64,000 bases of DNA, from the NCBI GenBank assembly GCA_027257055.1, contig JAPVLO010000007.1, forward strand, positions 8,742,001-8,806,000. Reading direction: 5' to 3'. Positions 22,661-34,339 of this stretch are shown here, one piece after another. Position 1 is the stretch's first letter. Every line of letters starts with the position of its first letter. This DNA comes from Cephalopachus bancanus. Lineage: Eukaryota > Chordata > Mammalia > Primates > Tarsiidae. Both the position numbers and the translations under genes were made by a program. A model generated the notes under the pieces. It saw nothing but the letters and a program-made list of their open reading frames with translations, ran no database searches and was not told the origin of the DNA.

Positions 22661-25439
22661 AGCCCCCTCAGGACCACCAAGGGAGGCAGGGAAGGCCCGA
22701 GGCAGAGCTGAGGCCACTCCGGCTGCTAACCAAACTTCCTTCCTTTCCCTTGTTGAAGAATTTAAATGACTACCAGGCACTGGGCTCTGCCCAGCCATGT
22801 ACATTCTACCTGCACGACCCCATCGAGTCTTCATGACAGCCCATTACTGTCCCCTCTCCATTGACAATGGCCAAGGCCCAGTGACCAAGCGTCGTGGCTT
22901 ACCTAGGTCTAAAGGGTTTCCCAGGCCACAGGACTCACAGTGCTACGGCTGGTCAGTCCTGGGCCCAGTGGGACTAGTTGGTGATACCGGACTAGAGAAC
23001 CTTACCCCAGTCACGTGACCAGCCTCTGGCAGCCAGCTCTGTTGGGGCCTCCGCAGGGGCCATCCTTGAGTGGAGTAGCTCCTCCAGCAGACATGGAGCT
23101 CCTCCTCCCCACCCCCACACTGCAAATCCCTAGAGAAGTTTCAGGAGGAGCCCACTGTGCGCCCTGCAGCCAGGCTTCACAGCACAGGTAAACTGAGGCC
23201 TGGGGCCTGTCACCACACAGGCCAGTACCACATGCTCCCAGGGGTCCAGAACCAACTTTGGAAATATTCAGAAGTATTTGTGGGAAAAAGGAACACTACC
23301 GCTTGGGTTTCATTTGGGACACAAACATGGCTGCATGTTTACAGGGACATCCTGTAAAATTCCAAAACCCAAATCAAACTGAAACAAACATGAAGGGAAC
23401 ATCAGTCCGTGTCGTCGGGATACTTGTCACAGTGAGCATCACTCATCTGAAATTCCCAGTCCCAGGCGGTGGGGGAAGGGGCAGCAGAGACGCAGGAGTA
23501 AGAGAACACTCAGGCCACTGGCAGATGCTGCGTCACAGCCCTCAGTCATGACAATCACCAGCATCCGGCCACAGGACAACACCATCAGCTTTTCCGTGGG
23601 GGGGATCGATCCCTCCAGCCCGCTGGGCCCCTGCCCGGTGCCCGCAGTCACGGCACCTTGTTGCCTGAACCTTGAGACAAAGAAATTAGATAAAAATTAT
23701 TGATCACGTGGCAGCATCATGGCGGGGGCATCTGTGAACTGGCTGTGTCGGGGGCAGTTGGTCCCAGAAGAGGCTGCTCTGTGGGGCAGAGGAAGCAGCT
23801 GTCGTCAGACACGGGGACCCAGAGCCCGGGCCCGGGGAGGCTGCTTGCAGCCAGGCTGGGGAGGAGAGGCATGGGCTTCTCTGCAGGACATTTTGGGGGC
23901 TCTGGGAAAAGCAGGCCAGTGGACCCTGGTCATCCTGGGGTAATAAAATGGGAAGGAAGGTGGCCGTGGCCATTATTAACACTGCTTGTTTCCGATATAC
24001 CAACCCTGGCCAAGGGCTTTTTTGTCATGTTATCCTTTGTTCTCCCCATGGCCCCTGGGTAAGGGCAGTTTCCAGCTGATGTTCTGCAGTCAGAGGGACT
24101 GGGCCCCCGGCCTTGAGGCCTATGTCAGCCGCCTTGCTCTGGTGACAGGAAGCTGGGGCTTGGTGTTGGGGACTTGCCTGACTTTCTGAGTCTGATGTGT
24201 GCTGCCCTGGTGGTCTGGACATTCTCTTGCTGTCCTGATCCTTGTGTCCTCCTCTGTAAAACAGGTCCTGTGTGTTTCCAGTCCCCACACTGAGGGATAC
24301 TCCCCCCCACACGCAGAGGGTTCGGTGGGTATGGACTCGATTTCAGCCTCGCACCCCAAGCGGCTGGAGCACCCCTTGGAAGCTGGCATTTCAGGGATTG
24401 TTCCTGAGGATCTCGTCTTCCCAAGACACTGGGTCCTCAGGGAGAATCACTTGGTTCCCCAACCTCCCCCCCCCGGTGTGGGGCTTCCAGCAGGGGTGGT
24501 CTGGAGGGTCTTGGCCCGGGGAAGCTCCTGCTCCCTCTCCCCACAGTATGATCACACGTGGGGAAAGATGTCTGTCACTTTCTCAGGTGTGGACGCCAAG
24601 AGGCCAGGTGAAGCTGCATGGGCTTTGGAACCCAGCAGGACCATGCTCTATTCCACCAGCAGGGCGGCCTGAGACACCGGAGCTTCTGGGACATTACGTT
24701 CCTAGTCTCTGAAGTGGAGATGTGGAACCATTTCCAGGGCTGCAGAGGACTAGGCTGGTGTGTGGAAAGCACAGGCAGGAGGTGTTGGGCCAGCCTCTTG
24801 GTGCCGGGATGGTGCTCCGTCACTACAGTCAGGGGGCCAGCTGGGACCACAGTGAGGGGAAAGTGGGTGTCCTTGCCCAGTCCAGGAGCAGCTAAAGGAC
24901 AGCCTGGTGGCTCATCTGTCAGGGGAGCAGGAGAGCCCACCAAGGGACAGGATTGCCCTACCTGCCTCTAAGGGCAACTAGAGCTGGGTCTCACACTGTC
25001 CAGCAGGGGTGTCCAGCAGCATTCATCCATCCGTCCTAGGCCCCATGGGTCAAGGGCACCGGAGGCATGAAAGCAGCAAGGCCCCAGGGCAGGGAGGGAG
25101 GGGCAGTGGCCAGGGGAGGGACTGGCAGGCAGGCCCTCGGGTCAAAATAGTGGCTGGGGTGCATGGTGGGCTGGGAAGACCGAAGTGAAGAACAGGACCC
25201 TGTGATCAGACGAGGGGGAAGACCAGAGGGGGCCTTTGCCACCAGCCCCATCTCCTGGCTCGGAACACTGGGACTGACTGAGTGCTTTCATGTCCCAAAG
25301 CTTAGCGGACACACCAGGATCCGTCACGTCACTTAGGAAGCCCAGGGCAGAGTAAAAGCGTGGAGTTCTGTGCTCAAAAGCTATGAAGGCTTTCCAGATA
25401 GTGACAGCAGAGTGTTAAACCAAGTGCGAGCCCTTTGGA
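22661..25439. other. Unassigned GC-rich sequence
   Basis: About 2.8 kb without a gene. A possible antisense MIR trace lies at 22800-22960. Overlapping open frames up to 157 codons on both strands have no recognisable domain. The stretch 23820-23850 is locally very GC-rich. Confidence 0.5.
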
Positions 25440-25590
25440 AGTTGGGGCCCCAGGACTGGCTGAGACGGCTGACATCAACAAGGCTTAGAGAAGTCAGACA
25501 GCTTGTGCAAGCATCTGCGCCGCTGGTAAGTGCCCAGGGTGGTATTTGAATCAGTTTCGTCTGACCCTGAAGTCTGAGCTCCAAATCAAG
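25440..25590 (-). repeat. MIR SINE, antisense, weak
   Basis: GGCTTAGAGAAGTCAGACAGCTTGTGCAAGC and GGTGGTATTTGAATCAGTTTCGTCTGACCC resemble antisense MIR blocks (gaggttaagtaacttg.. and ..gaatccaggtctgactc) with high divergence. Confidence 0.5.
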
Positions 25591-25959
25591 TTTGGGTTCC
25601 GGTCTTCAGAAGATATGGATGGACACGCCTGGCTCAGGTCCCAGTTCCAGGGTGCGTCTCAGGGGCTGCACCCGCACTCACACATACTTACGTGCTTGGG
25701 CAGGGTTTGCTGCCCAGTACCTGCACCTGGCTCTCCTGTGGGGACTTCTCCCTCTCTCTTCATCCTTGTCATCCCCTTGCATGACTGATCTCTCCCCTAA
25801 TTCCCAGGGAAGACGCAGGATCAGGCCCAGCCCATCGGGACCCTTCCTCCTTTTCATTTTCCGGGCTCTTGTAACTGGCTCCTGTGAGCCCAGCCTAGCC
25901 AATTGCAGGCACAGAAGCTGTGAAGAGAAATTTGGGAAGATGATGTACTCTCCCTATTG
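25591..25959. other. Unassigned sequence
   Basis: Nothing recognised. Confidence 0.5.
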
Positions 25960-26220
25960 GGGGTGCTAGGTTGCAGGACCGTCAACCGGGAGCTTCTGAA
26001 AACCCCAGCTTGGGAATGGAACTCATGAGAAGCCCCAGCTTGGGAATGGAACTCAAGTGAACAAAAACATGGCCAAAGGTTGGAAAGAGAGACATTCACT
26101 GTGGCATCGTTAGATCCCCTGGATCCAGCCATGCCTGAAGTTGAACCCCTGAGCTTTTTTTCTTAAGCCAGTTGAGTTTGGACTTTTGTTAGGTGAAACT
26201 AAAAGAGTGTTGTAGTTTGG
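25960..26220 (+). mobile_element. LTR 3' part, MaLR/ERVL-type
   Basis: The block AGAGAGACATTCACTGTGGCATCGTTAGATCCCCTGGATCCAGCCATGCCTGAAG near 26087-26141, followed by TTAAGCCAGTTGAGTTTGGACTTTTGTTAGGTG near 26164-26196, is an old LTR 3' end. The family name is uncertain. It contains a 30-bp tandem duplication at 26003-26062. Confidence 0.55.
26003..26062 (+). repeat. 30-bp tandem duplication
   Basis: CCCCAGCTTGGGAATGGAAC starts at 26003 and again at 26033. The first 25 bases of the two units match; they diverge only near the end of unit 2. Confidence 0.95.
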
Positions 26221-26507
26221 GATACTGATCCTTTGTTATGTGGGGGCAAACAGCAATGACATTTGAACCTGGTTCAATTACCCAGAAGAATAACAGGAAC
26301 AGGGTCCCAGGAAGGTGGAGAGCACAGATGAATCATGCGATGGCTAGAATGGCATCTTCCCAGAGCTCTCAAGGTCAAGAAAGACCGAGAAGACACGTGA
26401 AAGATCAAGGGCATTGAACCCACCCACCCACGGATCTTCACAATAGACAGCATAGGCCACTGAATGGAGGACAAGTGGTTTCCACAAGGCCAAGAGCAGG
26501 TTTCTAT
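26221..26507. other. Unassigned sequence
   Basis: Nothing recognised between the LTR end and the dispersed repeat. Confidence 0.5.
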
Positions 26508-26797
26508 TCTGACTCAGTTTCCCCAGAGGAGCTCCCACACAGGCTGAAATGGAAAGAAGCAGAAGCCAGGACTGACCTGAGTTGTCCAACAGTGCAGTTT
26601 TTCACCCCAGAATGTCTCCGGAAGCCCGATCCTCTGGGTCAGGAGGGATGCCTGGCAGGAGGGGATGCCTAGAGCCGGAAAGAAAGTTCTATGGGTGGAG
26701 ACACCTACCCCAGGGCTGGGATGGTCTCAGGGGCGTGTTGGGGCCAGCCCACATTGGAGTGCACAGTGAGATCTCCAGGATCACATGGGCGGTCGAA
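26508..26797 (+). repeat. Unnamed dispersed repeat, copy 2
   Basis: Same-orientation relative of 3553-3837. Blocks TTTTTCACCCCAGAATGTC, ATCCTCTGG, GGCAGGAGGGGATGCCT, GGGTGGAGACAC, ACCCCAGGGCTGGGA, GGCCAGCCCACATTGG and TCACATGGGC are shared in order. The 5' flanks outside CTGACTCAG do not obviously align, so this marks one boundary of the shared unit. Confidence 0.7.
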
Positions 26798-28609
26798 GTG
26801 AGAGGAGTCATCATGGACGGTGAAGTGGAGACATCTCAGGAGGCCGGTGGGGTGACGAGTGGCCAGAGGTCCTAAATGAGGGGTGTGGAGAGAGAGAAGG
26901 AAGGATGGGAACAGATCATGAGGGAGGTAGAGACGGGGAGCGGGAGGCAAGCGTGGCGCTGATGCAGGCAGAGGTGCAGCTTGGGAAAGAACAGGCATGG
27001 GAAAATCATCCAGGTTCTTCCCCCAAAACCTTCCACGCCAGGCAGACGTCAGAACTGCTCAGGAGATACGTTTTGTTTTAGATATTTTTTTTTCCTTTCA
27101 TGGGCGAATGTTCAAAATTACAGATGCTTGACATGAAGAAGTCAGATTTCTCCATCCCTTTTGGATATTTTTGTTGTTTTTGTATAACATGTTCTGGCCG
27201 TGTCTTTTTGACATAAGAAGACTTTATTTTCTTTGGGGCAACAGTGTCAACTTTGACCTTCAACAAGGCAGCATCATATGCGTCACTGTGATGCGGCTCA
27301 GAGATGTCCTTCGAGGGTTCGTGTGGGCAAGTCTCCTTCCCTGAGGTCTGCAGGATCGGCACTGCTTTTCTCTCTCCTAGAGGGAAAGCAGTTTGGTTTG
27401 TTCGGGGGTTTTTTGGGGGGGAGCCGGAGATAATTTTGTAGTTGTATAAACGTTGCACACTCCATCCATGAGTCTGGAGGAAGAGGGAAGAAGGGACCTT
27501 GTGCGATTTCATGTTGACCTGTAAATACAGACTGAAATGCAAGCAGGCCTCGGTGCATGGCTGGACGGATTCTACAAGGTAGAGGTGCCTGTGTCCTCAC
27601 CCCCAAAGCAGGATACCTCCAGCCTCACAGAGCTCCCATGCGTCCCAGATGTGGCTGCTGCTGCTTCCATCCCCACTGTTCTGCATCTCTTTTCTTCCCA
27701 CCAGATACCGAGCAAGCAAATGAGCAGGTGCAGAGGGCTAGCCTTTCCCGAGTGTCACCTTCTCCCTCTCTCCTTGAAGCCCTGTGAGAGCCTTCATGCT
27801 CTCTGCCCATTTTACAGATGAACACCCGAGGCTCAGTGTGTCAGTCACTTGTCTGAGGTCTCAGGACTGGCCGTGGGAGGAGCCAAGATTCAGCCCTCCC
27901 CGGCTGAGTCTGGTGGTCACACCTTTCCTCACTGACCAACTGCCTCCTTTCTTCCTGCTAGCCATAAAGAGGGTGCAATATGTCCCACCACAGACAGCCC
28001 CAAGAGAGCTTGACCAGTGGTTCTCAATTGTTACTCTACACACAGGACTTGTTTTTGAATGAAGGGCAGAGTGACTCCCTACGTGGAGCACCCTGTGTGT
28101 GCACACGGGACAGAAGCCTGAGAGGGACCTTCCGTAGACAAAAACCACCACTGATGGACTGCCTTGTTTGAGCTCCCCCCAAATCAGGCCCGAGACCGAT
28201 CCTGGGGCCAGGTGATGATAGGAAGCAGGGGTGAAGGAGTGAGGAGGGCGAGAGAGGGAAGGGGTGGGATGAGAAAGGTGCAGCTATGAGCAGGTTCCCT
28301 CTGAAGGAAGGCACCCTGGAATTGTCCCATGGGGGCCAGAGAATCCAGGGACTTCACCCCAACTCCTGCAGCTTGTGACTGAGACCTGCCATGGCACCAA
28401 GTCCTTGGCACATCCAAGCTGCCCCACATGAGCAGGGCGAGTGCCTGTGACTTGGAAAGAGGTTGTCAGGCAGCCACACCGAGAGCAGAAGGCGGCCGAG
28501 GGGGGCGGAGGTGGATTGATTGAGTTGCAGGTGAACTCAGGGATTTAGGGGATCCAGGTAGGATACTAGCTTCTGCCACCCAGGTCAAGAGAGGACAGAA
28601 AAAGCAGGA
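26798..28609. other. Unassigned sequence with one 154-codon frame
   Basis: No named repeat recognised except a possible antisense MIR trace at 27790-27870 (TTTTACAGATGAACACC). A minus-strand open frame at 27078-27542 (154 codons) is Lys/Ser/Pro-rich at its C-terminal half and matches no family I know. The DNA under it is locally AT-richer than its surroundings and includes TTTGACCTTCAACAAGG near 27253, a nuclear-receptor half-site-like motif. I do not call a gene. Confidence 0.4.
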
Positions 28610-28845
28610 GTTCTTTCTGAGGGCTTGTTATTTGCCAAGCTCCATGCTAAGTGCTTTTGCTGATGTCAATTCATTTAATCCTCACAATAACCCTACAAGA
28701 AAATTTGTCCATGTCACTACAAGCAAGGAAACTGAGGCACACAGAGGTTATTTTCTCACTCAACGTTACACAACTGGCAGCTGACAGACTGGTGAGCTCA
28801 GGCAGTCTGGATTCTGAGACTGTGCTCATAGCCAGGGCTGGGGTG
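28610..28845 (-). repeat. MIR SINE, antisense
   Basis: TTGCCAAGCTCCATGCTAAGTGCTTTTGC, CAATTCATTTAATCCTCACAATAACCCTAC, AAGGAAACTGAGGCACACAGAGG, and TACACAACTGGCAGCTGACAGA run in the order expected for a nearly complete antisense MIR. Confidence 0.9.
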
Positions 28846-29059
28846 AGGTGAGTTAAGGCACAAAGATGCAAAATGTGGGGGCTCGTCATTCTCGGGGTCC
28901 TGCTTCTCCTGAGTCCCAGTTCCACTCATGACTGCACAAACGATTAACTGGGATGAGCCTCCCCAAAAACGTTGCCCAAGACGGCCACACATGGTCTGCC
29001 AGCATGGGAGAGATGGTGTGCAGCCTAGCTCTAAGACTGACCCACGCCCCATGCCTCCA

Positions 29060-29240
29060 CTTGCCCAAGGATATTGAAGTAATTGAGGCAATTATGCTGC
29101 TGGGTTATGCAGGAGATATTGTGTGCCTTTGATCGGAGTTTCTCAAGCGCCTCTAGGTAGTTGACAATAAAATACATTACAACTTGATTTGAAGATGTAT
29201 TTCTACCTCAACATGCAACGAGCTTAGAAGTTGTCACTTT
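29060..29240. promoter_or_regulatory. Candidate conserved noncoding segment
   Basis: A short unique AT-balanced stretch containing GAAGTAATTGAGGCAATTATGC near 29075-29096, CCTTTGATC at 29127-29135 (TCF/LEF-type core), and GACAATAAAATACATTACAACTTGATTTG near 29163. It contrasts with GC-rich flanks and is not a recognised repeat. Functional reading is inference from motifs. Confidence 0.25.
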
Positions 29241-29520
29241 CATCCTCACAGCAAGGAAAACACCAAACGAACTGAAACCCAACCGTTCTTCTTAGATACA
29301 CCAGAAAATGGAGATCGCAGGGCAGACCATCACCCCAAAAGCTTGGGACACAGGCAGACACAGAGAATCATAGTTCAGGGGTATCAGAGGCTGCTGGAGT
29401 CAATAGCATGTAGGAACCTTAGATAGTGATGGATCAGTTAACACCACTGGAGGGTGTGCAGAACAACTTGAGAGGAAAAACTCCTGGATGTTCAGTCTCA
29501 CAAGGAACCCCCACATGTTA

Positions 29521-29775
29521 ACATTTATTTATTTATTTATTCATTCATTCATTCATTCATTTATCTTTTAGACACAGGATCTCACTCTGTCACCCAGGCT
29601 GGAGTGCAGTGATGTGATCATAGCTTACTGCAGTCTCAAACTGCTAGGCTCAAGTGGTCCTCCCACCTCAGTCTCCCAAGTGGCTGGGACTGCAGGCTTA
29701 CCACCATAACCACCTAATGTTTTAAATGTTTTTTGTAGAGATGCAATCCTACTATGTTTTCCAAGTTTGATCTCA
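29521..29775 (-). mobile_element. Alu (J-like), antisense, truncated
   Basis: Plus strand begins with an (ATTT)n/(ATTC)n block at 29522-29563 that was the A-tail, then CACTCTGTCACCCAGGCTGGAGTGCAGTGATGTGATCATAGCTTACTGCAG. The left arm (to the right on this strand) is truncated near 29775. Confidence 0.9.
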
Positions 29776-30602
29776 AACTTAATCTCTAAGAAATAAAAAG
29801 AGTTTCAAGGGAAACTCAAGATAACAGGAGAGACTAAAGGACACTAGAGGAAGCTGAAACCTCTGTCATCTGTATCTACCAGAAACATTAGACATATCCT
29901 CACTTTGAGCCAGATTTACATTAATTGTTACCCCAGTCTACTTACTTCAGCTCCTATTACCCAATACACCATATCAAACTTTCAACCAAAAGTTACAAGG
30001 CATACTAAAATCAAGAAAAAACAGACTAAGAAGACAAAACAAGCATCAAAACTCAGATGTGGCAGAGATGTGGGAATTATCAGACTGGGAACTTATAATA
30101 ACTATGATTGCTATGCCAAGGGCTCTAACAGAAAAAGTGGACTGCATACAAGAAGAGGTGATGACATAAATGGTGAGATTTTTTTCTTCTCATCTAAGAA
30201 AAAACTAAGAGGAAATAGTAGAAAACAAAAACACTGTGACAGAAAGTAAGAAGGACTGTGATGACTTCATTAGTATACTAGACATAGTCAAGGAAAAAGT
30301 CGGTGAGCTTGAATGTATATTAACAGAAACTTCCCAAACTGAAAAGCAAAAAGAATGAAAACAACAAAAACAGCAGAATAGTCAAAAACTATGGATCAAT
30401 TACAAAAGCTTTCACTATATGTGATGGGAATTCCAAAAAGAGAAGAGAGAAAGAGAGGAACAGAGAAAATATTTGAAGTAATAAAGGCTGAGATTTTTTC
30501 AAAATTAATGACAAATATCAAGAAGCTCAGAGAACACCTAGTAGAATAAATGTCTAAAAAAAAATCGACACCTAAGTATATTGTATTCAAATCAGAAAAA
30601 AA
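29776..30602 (+). mobile_element. L1M copy A, 5' region and ORF1 relic, part 1
   Basis: A-rich sense-strand sequence with an L1M 5'/ORF1 pattern: CAACCAAAAGTTACAAGGCATAC near 29982, AAATCAAGAAAAAACAGACTAAGAAGACAAAACAAGC near 30009, and ATTTGAAGTAATAAAGGCTGAG near 30471. Multiple stops disrupt ORF1. It is split by the Alu at 30603. Confidence 0.75.
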
Positions 30603-30879
30603 TCAGGTTTGGTGGCTCAGCCTGTAATCCTAGCACTTTGGGAAACCGAGGTAAGTGGATTGCCTGAGCCCACGGGTTTGAGACCAGTCCAGGCAACTTG
30701 GCAAGATCTTGTCTCTACAATAAATCAAAAAATTACCCAGGTGTGGTAGCATGCACCTGTAGTTCTGGCTACTTGGAAGGCTGAGGCAGAAGGATTGCCG
30801 GAGCCCAGTGGGTTGATGCTGGGGAGGTGGAGAGTGTGCCACTGTACTCCAGCCTGGGTGACGGAGTGAAACTCCAACT

Positions 30880-30882
<3 letters not shown>
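30603..30882 (+). mobile_element. Alu with private variants (group member 1)
   Basis: Full dimer. It lacks two bases in the usual GGCTCACGCCTGTAATCC, giving GGCTCAGCCTGTAATCC. It shares GTGGATTGCCTGAGCCC, CTACAATAAATCAAAAA, CTTGGAAGGCTGAGGC and GGATTGCCGGAGCCCAG with the Alus at 54751 and 55431. It is more diverged than those two. Confidence 0.92.

Positions 30883-30932
<50 letters not shown>
30883..30932 (+). repeat. (CA)n microsatellite
   Basis: A pure run of about 25 CA units replacing the A-tail of the Alu just upstream. Confidence 0.97.
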
Positions 30933-30935
<3 letters not shown>

Positions 30936-32340
30936 ACAAAGAGAAAACCTTGAAAGAAGCTGGTGGTTGGGGGTAAGGAAACAACAAATCTTACCTACAG
31001 GGAAACAAAGATTAAAAATTACATCAGGCTTTTCTTCAGAAACCATGTTAGCAAGACTTAAATGAAATATTTAAGTGTTAAAAGCAAGAAAAAAGCTTCC
31101 CTACCAACCTAGAATTCTATGCCCAATAAAATTGTTCTTTAAAAGTGAAGGAAAAATTTAGGACCTTCTCAAACAAATGAAAACAGATGGAATTTGCCAC
31201 AAGTAGACCTGACGTACAAGAAATAGTATTAAAAGTTCTTCTGATGGAAGGAAAACTTAAATCTGCAAAAAGAAAGGGAGATAATTAGATAACTTATAAG
31301 TAGAAACAGAAGCAAATATGGTAGAAGTTATTCCAACTGTATTAGTAATCACTTTAAATATCAGTGGACTGAAAACATCAATTAAAAGGCAGAGACTGAC
31401 AATGGATAAGAAAGCAAGACCCATATATGTTGTCTCCAAGAAAATTGTTTTAAATAAAAAGATGCTGATTAATGAAAAATAAAGGGATGGAGGACGTTAT
31501 ACTGGGCTAACAATAATCAGTTGAAAGTGGGAATAGCAATATTAATTTCAGTCAGAGCAGACTTCAGAGCAAGGAAAGTTATCACGGATAAAGAAGGTCA
31601 TTACATAATGGTAAGTAGGTTAATTCTCCAGAAAGGCTTAGCAATCCTTAACCTAACAACAAAGCATCTGAATATATCAGGCAATAAGTGATGGGAATAC
31701 AAGGAGAAACAGACAAACCCACCATTATAGTTGGAGACTCCAACATCCCTCTATCATAAACAGACAACTTCAGCAGGCTGAAAATCAGTGAAGACCGAGG
31801 TGCACCCAACAGCAGCATCAGTCAGTTGGATATCATGGATATCCACAGATCGCTTAATCCAATGACAGCACCATACACATTCTTCTCAAGGTCACATAAA
31901 ACATCCCTCAGGAGAGACCACATTCTGGGCCATAAAACACACCTTCACAAATGTAAAGGCCTGGAATCAAAATGTACTCTCAAACCACAATGGAATTAAA
32001 CTAGAAGTCAATTACAGAGAGATAGTTGGAAAATTCCCCAAATATTTTGAGATTAAACAGCACACTTCTAAATAACACATAGGTCGAAAAAATATATCAC
32101 AAGAGAAATTTTAAAATATTTTTAGTTAAGCAAAAATAAAATATATCTTATCAAAATTTGCAGGATTCAGTGAAAGCAAGGAAGACATGACTGTAAATTT
32201 ATAGCATTGAATGCAAATATTACAAAGGAAAAATATCTAAGATCAATTATCTAAACTTCTAGTTTAAGACACTAGAGAAAGAAGCACATTTAAACCTAAA
32301 GCAAGTAGAAGAAGATAAATATTAAAAATTAGTCATGAGA
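30933..32340 (+). mobile_element. L1M copy A, ORF1 end to ORF2 endonuclease/early RT relic
   Basis: Resumes at AAAAGACAAAGAGAAAACCTTGAAAGAAGC. Sense L1 blocks follow: CCTACCAACCTAGAATTCTATGCCCA near 31101, TATAGTTGGAGACTCCAACATCCC near 31724 (endonuclease coding region), CATTCTGGGCCATAAAACACACC near 31921, and CACAATGGAATTAAACTAGAAGTCAATTACAG near 31986. Stops and frameshifts are frequent. Copy A stops near the start of the RT region. Confidence 0.85.
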
Positions 32341-32344
32341 TTAA

Positions 32345-32440
32345 AAATAGGCCCTTAGCCCACTTCTGTGTCCCTGGATCCTTGAGTGAATACTGGCATG
32401 CAGTAGGTGCTCAATAAATGTGTGCAGAGGGCATAGTGAC
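32345..32440 (+). repeat. MIR/L2-like tail
   Basis: GGCATGCAGTAGGTGCTCAATAAATGTGTGC is the standard tail of MIR or L2; upstream sequence is too short to decide which. Confidence 0.6.
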
Positions 32441-32555
32441 TGTCACACTACACTGTTTTGATCACTTTGTTCATATGGAATACTCTGATGAGTAGTGATA
32501 ATAACAATAATTATTATTGCTATGGCAACTATTATGGGTCAAGCAACTGCTAAGA

Positions 32556-32936
<381 letters not shown>

Positions 32937-33033
32937 TAAAGTTGTAGTCAAAGAATTGCATGCCCAGCAATCATAAGCAACTGAACTGAAATTTTCATCT
33001 TTACTTGACTCCATCCAAGACCTTTACAAGTTA

Positions 33034-33117
33034 TCCACAGTCATGTGCCACATGATGACGTCTTGGTCAATGGCAGACGTATATTTGATGGTGGTCCTAT
33101 AAGACTATCATGCTGTA
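33034..33117 (+). mobile_element. Tigger/MER2-like DNA transposon terminal fragment
   Basis: ACAGTCATGTGCCACATGATGACGTCTTGGTCAATGGCAGACG and GATGGTGGTCCTATAAGACTATCATG match the terminal part of pogo-class elements as I remember them. It is cut short at the mariner relic. Confidence 0.6.
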
Positions 33118-33590
33118 CTGGAGAGACCCACCCCCAAACCAGAATTTGTTTATAAAAATTGTGTATTTATTCTTACATGTGTAAACTTCAGTCGCCTTCA
33201 AAATACTCTCCATTTGATGCAATACACATATTGAGATGTTTTTTCCACCGCACAAAACAGTTTTTGAACTCATCAAGTTTGATGCCTTGTAGTGCTTCTG
33301 CCATTTTTTGTTTCATCTCTTCTACATCAGCAAAATTTTTTCCTTTGAGAACTTTTTTCATCCAAGGAAACAACAACAAAAAAGCCTCACTGGGTGAAAT
33401 GAGGTAAATAGAGAGCATGGGATATGGGGATCATGCCATTTTTTGGTCAAAAGCTGCTGAACACTCAGCGCAGTGTGGGCAGGTGTGCTCATAAATCACC
33501 CATCATGAAATGGGCAAATGAGTTAAAAGAATCTAAAAAAAAAATTCACTGAAGTCAAACACATTCTCTCACAACACTAGCTGTTTGCAG
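33118..33590 (-). pseudogene. Mariner transposase C-terminal relic
   Basis: On the minus strand an open frame (33188-33418) carries the C-terminal end of a Tc1/mariner transposase. It has FPWMKKVLKGKNFADVEEMK, a CFVRWKK block and a CIASNGEYFEGD end, the classic mariner terminus, followed by a stop at the family's usual place. Upstream on the same strand, decayed remnants of the HDNA...HTA and PHPPYSPDLAP region can be followed through stop codons (33420-33590). The third catalytic Asp position (the D of the usual PxDFFLF) appears as Glu here (PSEAF). The 5' two thirds of the gene are missing. The 3' untranslated part and inverted-repeat end lie at 33118-33185 (AAACCAGAATTTGTTTATAAAAATTG). It is dead and non-functional; the exact mariner subfamily is undetermined. 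Confidence 0.8.
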
Positions 33591-33689
33591 CAAATAAGAT
33601 AACAAGTTATTACAGCATTTACAACATATTTACAAGTACAATGTATGATAACACTATCACAAAAGATTTTGTGGGCCATGAAAATAGAC

Positions 33690-34255
33690 ATGCCCTGTGT
33701 AATCCCTGCCCCTCCAGTGTGGGTGTGACTGTGACTGTCATGAGATGTCACTCTCAGGATTAAGTTATATCATATATCAGCCATGAAGTGATTTTGCAGA
33801 TGTAATTAAGGTTTCTAATCACATTGACTTTGAGTTTAATCAAAAGAGAAATATTCCTGGGTGGGCCCAACCTCATCAGGCAAATTTTTCAAGGAGAAAT
33901 ATTCTCTTGCTACCCTTGAAAAAGGAAACAGTCATGTGTGTAACTGCCTATGGAGAGCAGTGTCCTAGCAGCTGGGGAGTGGTGGGATCTCATTTATGCA
34001 GCCACACAGCACTGGAATCTGTCAACAGTCACGGGAACCTGGGAGAAGACCCTGAGACTTGGATGAACTCACAGTCCCAGCTGACACCCCTACTGCAGCC
34101 TTGTGAGACCCTGAGAACCTTGACAGAGGACCTTGCTAAGCCCTGCTGGAACTTCGGACCTATAGAAACAAAGCAATGACATCATACATGGACGTTGTTT
34201 TAATCCACTGCATTTGTGGCCATTTGATATGTAACCATAGAAAATGAATACAAGT
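33690..34255 (+). mobile_element. Old LTR, MaLR/ERVL-type
   Basis: Landmarks: GAAGTGATTTTGCAGATGTAATTAAGG near 33785, CCTGGGTGGGCCCAACCTCATCAGGC near 33857, CAGCCTTGTGAGACCCTGAGAACC near 34096, GAGGACCTTGCTAAGCCCTGCTGGAACTTCGGACC near 34125, GTTGTTTTAATCCACTGCATTTGTGG near 34194, and an end near GTAACCATAGAAAATGAATACA. A 90-codon frame inside is not meaningful. Confidence 0.7.
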
Positions 34256-34338
34256 TGATTTAAGGTTCAAAGTTTGTCTATGACATGGCACTGTATCTCT
34301 TTAAGGTGGTTATGAATGTACACCCTCAACCAGAGCAA

Positions 34339-34339
<1 letters not shown>

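Noticed and set aside
26250..26507. Extension of the dispersed repeat to the left
   Set aside because: Sequence left of CTGACTCAG in the two copies does not align beyond scattered matches.
28010..28170. Possible further hAT MITE starting at CCAGTGGTTCTCAA
   Set aside because: Only the first 14 bases match; the rest does not follow MER5 or MER20 and no matching 3' terminus was found.
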